Under the pieces are notes generated by a model. The model worked only from the letters and a program-made list of their open reading frames with translations, did not search any database and had not been told where the DNA came from. The position numbers were made by a program, and so were the translations under genes. Positions 49,340 through 57,509 of a stretch of 64,000 bases of DNA are shown piece after piece; position 1 is the stretch's first letter; every line of letters begins with the position of its first letter. The stretch covers positions 62,001 to 126,000 of the forward strand of contig SECP01000017.1 of assembly GCA_004193285.1 (NCBI GenBank), in the 5' to 3' direction. The DNA is from Myxococcales bacterium (GTDB lineage Bacteria; Myxococcota_A; Polyangia; Polyangiales; Polyangiaceae).

Positions 49340-49744
49340 CGATGCGTTTTGTAGGTTCTTAGGGGGATAGCAAAAGGTAACGGAGACTCCGCTCATTGGC
49401 TGCATGCGCAATGATCGCCAGTACAGCGAAGCGATCATCGAGGCCTTGAGTGCTATTGCGAGCGACTCGCTCTACCGAGGGGCGCATGTCTGAGCCAAAG
49501 GCTGAATCTACTTGGAAGAAGGGTCCTGCTCGGCAGCTTCACGGCAGTGGGCCGAGCCCGCCGACGAGGAGCGATGGGGACGCTACGCAGTGGGGGCTTC
49601 GCTCCTCCTTTCCGCCGCGATCTCCTCCACGATCGGGCTCTTTCCTGGCGTGAGCGTTTCCTACGGCGATGAGGGAGACGACGTCACCTTGATGGTCGCC
49701 CTACATCACGGTCGGCCATTGGCGAACTCGTAGGTGGCAGTTGG

Positions 49745-50743
49745 CTAGTAGAACTCGACCTGATCGATCCAGAGATCGACTTCAAGGTCCGGCTTGGCGG
49801 TGAACTGCAGGCCGTAGAGCGAGGTGGGGTCCAGCTTGATCTTCGTGTCTGCGGGGTAGCCCCAGCCGAGCTGCGAAAGCTGCGCGAAGGTGAAGCTGAA
49901 CTGCTTCCACTCCGTCGTGAGCACGAGGTTGGCGCCGTAGTGGTCTTCGCACTTCTTGCCCTCGGGCGCGGCGGCGCCCGGCGTGCACAATTCGCCGAGG
50001 GGGTCGGTCTTGATATCCGAGATCTGCATGCGGTGGCGGGTGTTCGTCCCCGCCGCGTCGCCCACCTTCGCCCAGAAACGGATGCCGGTGTAAGCGCTCG
50101 CGTCGTACAGCTTTTTGCCGGCGCGGAAGTCCACCCCGAGGCCGGAGCCGTAGCTCGTGTAGCCGGTGGCGGTGATGTGCATGGCGTACATGCCGAGCTC
50201 CGCCGGTGCGTCCGTAAGCGATGAGACGACGAGAGGCGACGGGGTCATCTTCCCTGCCGTCGTATCGTGGAAGGTGTACCAGACGCCGCTGCGGCCGTCC
50301 GTTTGCTCGAGGGTGAGGTCCTTGTCCTCGAAGCCGTCCACCACCGCGTCCCAATTCATGGTGCCGCCGGTGCCGGAGGTGCCAGCGCCGCCGCCGGTGC
50401 TGGGCGAGCCGCCGGTGCCGCCCGTAGACGAGCCAGCGGTGTTGCCAGTGCCCGCCGCATCCGTACCGCCCGAGCCGGACGTGTTGCCCGCTCCGCCCGC
50501 TTGGTCTTCCCCACCCTCGCCGCCGCCGCCAGGTTCTGCGACCGAGCTGCCGCCGGTATTGCCCGACTTACCAGCGGTGCCGCCGCTTTTGCCGGCCGCG
50601 GCGCTACCGCCCTGGGTAACGGGCTCGGCGGAGCCATCCACCAAACTGCTCGAGTAAACCGAGCAGGCGCCTGCCCAGAGCAGGACCGAATAGAGGCCTA
50701 GGTAGCGTGCGTTGCGTGACAAGAGAGACGACCTTTGCAGCAT
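49745..50743 (-). CDS. CBM11/CIA30-like carbohydrate-binding lipoprotein
   Basis: Paralog of 43784-44518: GVWYTFHDTTAG, GLGVDFRAGKKLYDASAYTGIRFWAKVG, LYGLQFTAKPDLEVDLWIDQVEF. Confidence 0.6.
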   Translation of the reverse strand: MLQRSSLLSRNARYLGLYSVLLWAGACSVYSSSLVDGSAEPVTQGGSAAAGKSGGTAGKSGNTGGSSVAEPGGGGEGGEDQAGGAGNTSGSGGTDAAGTGNTAGSSTGGTGGSPSTGGGAGTSGTGGTMNWDAVVDGFEDKDLTLEQTDGRSGVWYTFHDTTAGKMTPSPLVVSSLTDAPAELGMYAMHITATGYTSYGSGLGVDFRAGKKLYDASAYTGIRFWAKVGDAAGTNTRHRMQISDIKTDPLGELCTPGAAAPEGKKCEDHYGANLVLTTEWKQFSFTFAQLSQLGWGYPADTKIKLDPTSLYGLQFTAKPDLEVDLWIDQVEFY

Positions 50744-50798
50744 GGGCGCGGCGCCTCGCATACGCTGGAGCATACTCGCGGACCGGGGACTGACAACG

Positions 50799-50810
50799 GG
50801 AACCGGTACC
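50799..50810. promoter_or_regulatory. operator-like site GGAACCGGTACC
   Basis: 11/12 match, 56 bp upstream of the CBM-like lipoprotein start at 50743. Confidence 0.65.
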
Positions 50811-50905
50811 AGTAGTGACGATTGCGCGGCGAGCGATGGCGCCCCGCCCGTCCCTAGCCAGGACGTTGCGGCGGGGCGACCCGTTGACGCAGTGCAGTGC
50901 TCACC

Positions 50906-52423
50906 TCAGTCGTCGGCCAAAATTCGCACTTTGAAGCCAAGCTCTTGGGAGAGCGCGACCAGCTCGTCGAAGATGTCGCCGTAGGCGACCGCGGCGTGGT
51001 TAGACAGGTAGTGAGCCATGAGCGTGTCGCGGCCAATGCCCATGTCCGCGGCCATGAACGGCCACTGCCGCGTCGTCCCCTCCCACCAGGCGTCGCGCGT
51101 TGCGGGCGGGAGCTGCACCACCTCGCCCTTGCCGATGTCCATCCAAAGCTCGTCGTTGAGGATGTAGGTGCGCGCCCAGGTCATTTTGCCGGGCAGGCTT
51201 TCGCCGGTGAGGGTTCCGCCCGGGGTCGGGAAATAGAGGGAGGGCTGGCGGTAGGAGTGCGCGCCCTCGAGCGTGCTTGGGTCGTGGTTGAAGGCGTAGG
51301 CGCCGCAGCTGCCGGAGTTGAGCAGCACCCACAAGAACCGCCCCTCGTGTTCCGCGCCCCAGCGCACGTCGTGGAACATGACCGCTTGGTGCAAGCCCTT
51401 CTTCTTGAGCAGCCGCTTCATCAGCTCCATCGGCACGACGTTGCCTTGGTCGGCTTCTGTCGAGCAAATGATGTTGTCCCCGTTGGATTCAGGACGACAG
51501 ACCGAGTTGAACAAGCCCTCTGCCAAGTCCGAAGGTGGGCGCAGCGGGATCAAGCCGAGCTGGTACTGCCAGCCGATGCAATCAGCTTTGAACTCGCTCA
51601 CCATGTCCAGCACTGCGAGGTAGTCGCGCAGCTGCTCACGGCTGGCGTTTTCGTCGAAGTCTTGCGCGTCCCCTTCCTTCCAGTGAAAGTTCAGGCCCTT
51701 GCTCTTCACGAACGCGAGCGCGTCATCGATGCGCTTTTCTTCGATGCGCCGGCCGCGATCGATGATCCACGCCTGGTCGACCTTGTGCTCGGTGAAACCA
51801 TGCTTGTTCAGCAGGCGAGGGCCGAAATAGCCGTTGATCATGCCCATGCTCGTGTCCCCGAGCATGAGCACGAGGATGCGCCGCGCCTTGATCTCGTCTG
51901 CCACCTCACGCGCCAAGCTCACTGCCGCCGCGGAGAGCGGCGCGCTGTAGCGAATGGCCTTGGTTTCGTAGGCAATCTTGCCGGTGGTGCACCACTCACG
52001 CAGGCGCTCCATGAAGACGCTGTCTTGAGTCCAATCTGGGGCGTCGGTCCACGCGCGAGAGAAACTGCGGTTCAAGCTCGCCAAGGACGCGCCGGTATTC
52101 AGCAAGCCGACCAGGCCCGGCCACTTCCCAGAAAAATTGCTCGCGAGGAGCAGCGGGTTGTCTTTGCCGACGACTCCGTCCGTCGTGTGCGGAGAGTAGA
52201 CCCAGTGCGCGAACACACCCACCGTCGGATCCTGAATCGGCCCGAGCTTCTCGATCGCGTGGTGAGGCTTGGACAGAAACCCCTCCACCAAGTACGGGTC
52301 GCGGCCCAGCTTCTTCAGGGCGGCGACCACCTGCGCGGTCGCCTCCTCCATGTTCGGGCGCGCCAGCTGATTGGGAATGTCACGCGCGTCACCAGGCCAG
52401 TAAACCGCAACTTTGTTGGTCAT
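50906..52423 (-). CDS. L-fucose/L-arabinose isomerase family protein
   Basis: ILVLMLGDTSMGMINGYFGPRLLNKHGFTEHKVDQAWI, CIGWQYQLGLIPLRPPSDLAEGLFNS, CSTEADQGNVVPMELM. Confidence 0.8.
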   Translation of the reverse strand: MTNKVAVYWPGDARDIPNQLARPNMEEATAQVVAALKKLGRDPYLVEGFLSKPHHAIEKLGPIQDPTVGVFAHWVYSPHTTDGVVGKDNPLLLASNFSGKWPGLVGLLNTGASLASLNRSFSRAWTDAPDWTQDSVFMERLREWCTTGKIAYETKAIRYSAPLSAAAVSLAREVADEIKARRILVLMLGDTSMGMINGYFGPRLLNKHGFTEHKVDQAWIIDRGRRIEEKRIDDALAFVKSKGLNFHWKEGDAQDFDENASREQLRDYLAVLDMVSEFKADCIGWQYQLGLIPLRPPSDLAEGLFNSVCRPESNGDNIICSTEADQGNVVPMELMKRLLKKKGLHQAVMFHDVRWGAEHEGRFLWVLLNSGSCGAYAFNHDPSTLEGAHSYRQPSLYFPTPGGTLTGESLPGKMTWARTYILNDELWMDIGKGEVVQLPPATRDAWWEGTTRQWPFMAADMGIGRDTLMAHYLSNHAAVAYGDIFDELVALSQELGFKVRILADD

Positions 52424-52465
52424 CAGGCAGCCTCCGCTAGGACGGTGGAGGCTACTTGCGGTCTG

Positions 52466-53623
52466 CTAGTGGCGTCTAGCTCCCTCGCAGGCGGTGGTGG
52501 CAAACAGCTCCGGCTCTCGCCAGCCGCGCGCGAGGAACGCACCTTTGACCGCCTGCTCCACCTGCGGCACCGCGCCTTCTTCCACGAGCGTGACCGTGCA
52601 GCCGCCGAAGCCGCCGCCGGTCATTCGCGAGCCGTATACGCCCGGCTGAGCCGCGGCGACGGCGGCCGCTACGTCCAGCTCTTCGCAGCTCACCTGGTAG
52701 TCGTCCCGCAGGGAGGCGTGCGACTCCATCATGAGCTGGCCGACGCGCCCTAGCTCGCCTTCCGAGAGCGCTTCGGCCGCCGCGAGCGTGCGCGCGTTCT
52801 CCGTCACGACATGCAGGCAGCGCCGCCGAATCACGTCCGGCAGGCGACTGCTGTGCGTCGTAAAGTCCGCGAGGGACACGTCCCGCAGGCTGCGGAGGCC
52901 GGGGAGGGCCTCGGACAAGATGCTGACGCCGCGCTCACACTCGGCGCGGCGCACGTTGTATTCGGACGACGAGAGCTCGTGCTTCACCTTGGTGTCGCAC
53001 ACTAAAACTCGCGCGGTGCCGAGCCGCAAAGGGACGCGGCGCGGCTCCAGGGATCGGCAGTCGATGAGCAGCGCCGCATCACGCTCGCCCAGCGCCGCGA
53101 TGTACTGATCCATGATGCCGCACAGGGTGCCGACGTACTGGTGCTCGGCGGCCTGACCAGCCAGCGCGAGCTGCACGCGATCCGGATCCGTTTCACCGGC
53201 TAGGCTCACCAGCGCGATACCCAGCGCGAGCTCGAGCGCGGCGGAGGCCGAGAGCCCCGCGCCGTGAGGTACGTTGCTGTCCAGCAGCAGATCGCTGCCG
53301 ACGACCGGGAATTTGCGGTCCAGCAGCGCCCGCGCGGTTCCCTCCACGAAGTCCACCCAGCTACCGCGCCGCGGGGTACCTGGCCGGGCCAGGTCGACCT
53401 CGACCGTCTCCCCCAAGGTGAGCGACTTCACACGCAGGCGCGACGTACTGTTCTTGCGCCCGGCGATGTAGGTCCGCCGCTCGATGGCCATCGGCAGCAC
53501 GAACCCTTCGTTGTAGTCGGTGTGCTCCCCGATCAGGTTCACGCGGCCGGGCGCGGAAAAGAGCTGTGGAGCCCCAGAAAATTGAGCGGTGAACTGCGCC
53601 TTCAGGCTCTCGATGTCGAGCAC
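52466..53623 (-). CDS. galK: galactokinase
   Basis: APGRVNLIGEHTDYNEGFVLPMAI signature, LLLDSNVPHGAGLSASAALELA, RMTGGGFGGCTVTLV. Confidence 0.95.
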   Translation of the reverse strand: MLDIESLKAQFTAQFSGAPQLFSAPGRVNLIGEHTDYNEGFVLPMAIERRTYIAGRKNSTSRLRVKSLTLGETVEVDLARPGTPRRGSWVDFVEGTARALLDRKFPVVGSDLLLDSNVPHGAGLSASAALELALGIALVSLAGETDPDRVQLALAGQAAEHQYVGTLCGIMDQYIAALGERDAALLIDCRSLEPRRVPLRLGTARVLVCDTKVKHELSSSEYNVRRAECERGVSILSEALPGLRSLRDVSLADFTTHSSRLPDVIRRRCLHVVTENARTLAAAEALSEGELGRVGQLMMESHASLRDDYQVSCEELDVAAAVAAAQPGVYGSRMTGGGFGGCTVTLVEEGAVPQVEQAVKGAFLARGWREPELFATTACEGARRH

Positions 53624-53840
53624 GGTGGACCTTGGTACCAAAGCTAACACCGCTCTCTATGCGGCCAAGGGCAGATACGCTTCGCAGCAATTTCGGGGCG
53701 GCATGCCCCGGCCCCTAAGCCTGGGTACAAGAAAGCAACGCGCCCTTCGTACCAAGACGCCGCTGATTTCTCGAGCGATACAGAGCGGGAGCGCGGAGGC
53801 CTAGCCTGCCGGCCAGACGCCGTGTACCTGAAGAACGAGC

Positions 53841-54989
53841 ATGGCTGGCGTAATTCTGAAGGACGTCGTCAAGGTCTACGACGGCGGGGTTCGGGTCGTG
53901 GACCGATTCAATATGGACATCAAGGACCGCGAGTTCGTGGTCTTGGTGGGGCCCTCGGGCTGCGGCAAATCGACAACGCTCCGCATGATCGCCGGCCTGG
54001 AAGAGATCACGAGCGGGACGATTCAGATCGGCGAACAGATCGTGAACGACGTGCCCCCGAAAGACCGGGACATCGCCATGGTCTTTCAAAGCTACGCGCT
54101 CTACCCGCACATGACTTGCTACGAGAACATGGCCTTCGCGTTGAAGCTGCGCAAAACCCCGAAGGCAACCATCGACGAGAAGGTAAAAAAAGCCGCCAAA
54201 ATTCTGATGATCGAACACCTGCTCGAGCGCAAGCCCAAGGCGCTTTCCGGAGGCCAGCGCCAGCGCGTCGCGCTGGGGCGCGCCATCGTGCGAGACCCCA
54301 AGTGCTTCCTGTTCGACGAGCCCCTCTCCAATTTGGACGCGAAGCTCCGCGTCGAGATGCGCGCCGAGATCAAGCAACTGCACATGAGCTTGAACGCGAC
54401 GACCGTCTACGTCACCCACGACCAAGAAGAGGCGATGACCCTGGGTGACCGCGTGGTCGTCATGCACCAGGGCGTCGTGCAGCAGTGCGCGGGCGCGCTG
54501 GAGATCTACCATCACCCGACTAACCGCTACGTGGCTGGCTTCTTGGGCGCTCCACCGATGAACTTTTTCAGCGGTAAGCTGGTGGAAGAAGCAGGAAAGC
54601 TCTACTTCGACGAAGGCACCGGCAAGCTCCCCATCGCGGCTTGGGCCGCGGACCAGCTGAAGCCCCACGTCGGCAAGGACATCGTCATGGGCGTCCGCCC
54701 CGAATCCATTTCGGACGCCAAGCACGCTCGCTTCGCGACCGCGCCGGAAAACGGCCTCAACATGCGCGTCACCCTCGTTCAACCCTTGGGAGACAAGATG
54801 GACGTGTACGTCGCCACCGACAAGCACCCCAAGGCGGTCGCACACACGGATGCGTTCGCGGGTGCGAAGACGGGCGACACTCTGATGATGCACTTCGACA
54901 TGGGCCGGGTGCACTTCTTCGAGCCGGGCGAGATTGGCCCCAAGCTCGCGCACAACCGCACGCTGTCGGCCGTGGGCATGCCGCTTTGA
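53841..54989 (+). CDS. carbohydrate ABC transporter ATP-binding protein (MalK/MsmK/UgpC-like)
   Basis: GPSGCGKSTTLRMIAGLEEI, LSGGQRQRVALGRAIVRDPKCFLFDEPLSNLDAKLR, C-terminal TOBE region. Confidence 0.92.
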   Translation: MAGVILKDVVKVYDGGVRVVDRFNMDIKDREFVVLVGPSGCGKSTTLRMIAGLEEITSGTIQIGEQIVNDVPPKDRDIAMVFQSYALYPHMTCYENMAFALKLRKTPKATIDEKVKKAAKILMIEHLLERKPKALSGGQRQRVALGRAIVRDPKCFLFDEPLSNLDAKLRVEMRAEIKQLHMSLNATTVYVTHDQEEAMTLGDRVVVMHQGVVQQCAGALEIYHHPTNRYVAGFLGAPPMNFFSGKLVEEAGKLYFDEGTGKLPIAAWAADQLKPHVGKDIVMGVRPESISDAKHARFATAPENGLNMRVTLVQPLGDKMDVYVATDKHPKAVAHTDAFAGAKTGDTLMMHFDMGRVHFFEPGEIGPKLAHNRTLSAVGMPL

Positions 54990-55025
54990 GCGGCGGCGCC
55001 GGTACTCTGATTCTGCAGCGGGAGC

Positions 55026-55859
55026 TTACGGCAACGCGCGTTTGCGGAACTCGCCCGGCGAGATGGCGCATTCGCGAGTGAAGGCGGCGTAGAAGCGCGC
55101 GAGGGAGCCGAAGCCGGACTCCAGCGCGATCGCGAGCACGGTTTTGTCCGTCGTGAGGAGCATGAGCTGCGCTTGGGAGAGGCGCAGGCGAATGAGGTAC
55201 TGCCAGATGGACATGCCGCACTCACGACGAAACAAAGTCATCGCGTAATTGGGGTGCAGGTTGATGGCGCGCCCGATGTCCGCGGTGGAGATGTCGTCCT
55301 TGTAGTTTTCAGCGAGGAAGGCGGTGATGGCCTCCACCTGCCGGCGCGGCTTGTGCTCCGGGCTGCGCGTCGCGGCCTTCTGCTGGCGCTTGGCCGCGAG
55401 GCGCCGGAGCCGTGCCTCGAGCTCCAGCTCGCAGATGTGGAGAGCGCTTGGGTCCAAGCTGGCGGTATCTGCCACCCAGCGGCGAGTGAGCTCCGCGTCC
55501 CAAGCTGGGCTTTGCGGGTCCGTCACCATCTCCCCGCCCAGCACCTTGCGGACGAATGCGGGAGGCAAGCCCCAGCGCAGGAGCGTGGCGAGCGGGAGGC
55601 GCGCTTGCATGAACTCCGTGCCCGGCTCGGCCTCCACGATTTGATGCGGGAGCGCGCCCCAAAACACCGCAAGGGACCCCGGTGGGACGTCCACGAAGCG
55701 GCCGCCCATGAAGTAGCTCAGGCTGCCGGAATACACGAAATTGAGCTCTAAATCCCCGTGCGCCGGCTGCTCCTGCATGGGCGTTGCAACGCCGAACGTA
55801 GCGAACGTTCCTTGCGGCTCGGCATCCACGATCGCGACGGCAGCGGCCTTTTGAGGCAT
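55026..55859 (-). CDS. AraC-family transcriptional regulator with cupin-like sensor domain
   Basis: C-terminal double HTH (ISTADIGRAINLHPNYAMTLFRRECGMSIWQYLIRLRLSQAQLML...FGSLARFYAAFTRECAISPGEFRK). Confidence 0.9.
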   Translation of the reverse strand: MPQKAAAVAIVDAEPQGTFATFGVATPMQEQPAHGDLELNFVYSGSLSYFMGGRFVDVPPGSLAVFWGALPHQIVEAEPGTEFMQARLPLATLLRWGLPPAFVRKVLGGEMVTDPQSPAWDAELTRRWVADTASLDPSALHICELELEARLRRLAAKRQQKAATRSPEHKPRRQVEAITAFLAENYKDDISTADIGRAINLHPNYAMTLFRRECGMSIWQYLIRLRLSQAQLMLLTTDKTVLAIALESGFGSLARFYAAFTRECAISPGEFRKRALP

Positions 55860-55898
55860 CTCTCGAGTGCTACATTAACATCCGAGAACGGCTTTTGT

Positions 55899-55910
55899 GA
55901 AACCGGTTCT
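55899..55910. promoter_or_regulatory. operator-like site GAAACCGGTTCT
   Basis: 10/12 match, 40 bp upstream of the AraC-family gene. Confidence 0.5.
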
Positions 55911-56020
55911 ACATCGTAAGGTGTTTTTACCGAGCACTCATGAATTCCGCGGAATTTTACGACAAAGCGCGCCGCCTCCGTGTGGAGAGGGCGCGCCTTG
56001 AAACCGAGACGTGCGTCGGC

Positions 56021-57232
56021 TCAGTACGGATAGCCAGGCACGTTCATTGGAACCTTGAATAGCCCCTTCTGCATGCCCGAGCCCTGGCCGGTCACGTACA
56101 GAGTCTTGCGATCGGCACCGCCGAAAGCGACGTTCGTCACCTGGGTTCCGCCCATGCCAACGGTAAGGGTTGCGCCGATCTTCTGACCGGTCTTGTCGTA
56201 GATTTGGACCCCATCTTTGGTGATGTAGAGGTTGTCCGCGCAGTCCAACACCATGCCGTCACTGCCGCCACCAGCGACGAACTCCGTACCGGCGCCCAGC
56301 GAGCCGTCCGCCATGACGGGGTATTTCCGCAGCTGGTTGCCGCCGACGTAGAGGAAGTCTTGATTCTTCGACAGCGTGATGCCGTTGGGTTGGCTGAATT
56401 GCCCGGCAATCGGCTCCGGCATGCCTCCGGGCTTCACGATGTATGCGCGAGTCTCGGTCTGCGGGTTGGGCATGGGCGCTTGCCAGCTCGGGTCCGTGAA
56501 ATAGATGGTCCCATTGGAGTGGATGGTCAGGTCGTTCGGCGAGCCGAAGCGCTTGCCCATATACATGCTTGCGACCGGCGTCGCGGTGCCTCCCGGTAGC
56601 GCGATTTTGGAGATCGAGCCGTCGCTATGCTTGGCGCCGAACAGCTCTCCTGCGGCGTTGATGGCTAGGCCGTTCGTCCCGGAATCAGGAACGGCGACCG
56701 TCACGGTGCCGTCCGCCGTAATCTTGAGGATGCGCGAAGGCGGCGGGTTGTTTCCCTTGCCGCTGATCTCCGAAACGTAAAGCGCGTCCCCCACCCAGAC
56801 CGCGCCTTCGATATTCGTGAAGTCGTTGTTCATGTTGTTGAACGCGTCCGCGGGGGGAACCCCCTCTACGCGGACCGGCGTGCCGAACACCGGTGCGTCA
56901 AACGGCCCCGCGGGACACACGGAGCTCGGCGCGGAGCCGCCGCTCCCGCCCGAACCGCCCGTGCCGGAGCCGCTCCCGCCGGAACCGCCCGTGCCGGAGC
57001 CACCGGACGTGCTGCCACCCGTAACGGAGCCGGACGTACCGCTGCCGCCCGCGCTCGTCCCCGCCGCGGTGCCGCTGCCGCTCGTGCCACTGCCGCCCGT
57101 AGCCGGAGTGCCCGCGTTACCGCTACCGCCGCCGGAGGTGCCGGCAGTGTTGGGCGGTTGACCGGTGCCGCCATCGCCACCACAGGCCCAAACGAAGGTC
57201 AACGTCGCGAGTCCGAGCCAAGCAGTCTTCAT
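56021..57232 (-). CDS. SMP-30/gluconolactonase-like secreted protein
   Basis: Signal peptide, long GGSGTGGSG linker, DGTVTVAVPDSGTNGLAINAAGELFGAKHSDGSI, FGSPNDLTIHSNGTIYFTDPSW, QPNGITLS. Confidence 0.8.
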   Translation of the reverse strand: MKTAWLGLATLTFVWACGGDGGTGQPPNTAGTSGGGSGNAGTPATGGSGTSGSGTAAGTSAGGSGTSGSVTGGSTSGGSGTGGSGGSGSGTGGSGGSGGSAPSSVCPAGPFDAPVFGTPVRVEGVPPADAFNNMNNDFTNIEGAVWVGDALYVSEISGKGNNPPPSRILKITADGTVTVAVPDSGTNGLAINAAGELFGAKHSDGSISKIALPGGTATPVASMYMGKRFGSPNDLTIHSNGTIYFTDPSWQAPMPNPQTETRAYIVKPGGMPEPIAGQFSQPNGITLSKNQDFLYVGGNQLRKYPVMADGSLGAGTEFVAGGGSDGMVLDCADNLYITKDGVQIYDKTGQKIGATLTVGMGGTQVTNVAFGGADRKTLYVTGQGSGMQKGLFKVPMNVPGYPY

Positions 57233-57325
57233 CTAATTCTCCACGAAGCGGGTTGAGGGCACAAACGCCAATGTTACCGAAGCTTAGCGCACGAGAAGCG
57301 CTGAGGCAGCTCACGGGGGCAACCT

Positions 57326-57337
57326 GGTACCGGTTCC
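57326..57337. promoter_or_regulatory. operator-like palindrome GGTACCGGTTCC (CTGG...CCAG flanks)
   Basis: 11/12 match with extended flanks, 94 bp upstream of the SMP-30-like gene. Confidence 0.7.
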
Positions 57338-57509
57338 AGGTACTCTGACACATCTCACCTGGGGGCACCCGCGGTTCGCTAGTGGCCACGCCCCTCACGC
57401 CACACTTTCGAAGCGCTCTGATGAAAATCTTCTAGCGAAAGAGGACCGCGAGCACGCCTCAAGGCGCTTGGCGCCTGCCGGCGGACCGAATACTTTTTGT
57501 GTCCTCAAC

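Noticed and set aside
49512-49733. 73 aa ORF with one hydrophobic segment between the GH12-like and CBM-like genes
   Set aside because: No conserved motif or clear RBS; could be intergenic noise.
50897-52753. 618 aa plus-strand ORF opposite the isomerase
   Set aside because: Antisense to a clearly conserved isomerase gene; high-GC third-position shadow ORF with Arg/His/Ala-biased composition.
55026-55859. AraC protein as sole binder of the GGAACCGGTTCC sites
   Set aside because: AraC proteins usually bind direct repeats, whereas the site is a tight LacI-type palindrome; kept only as a possible secondary regulator.
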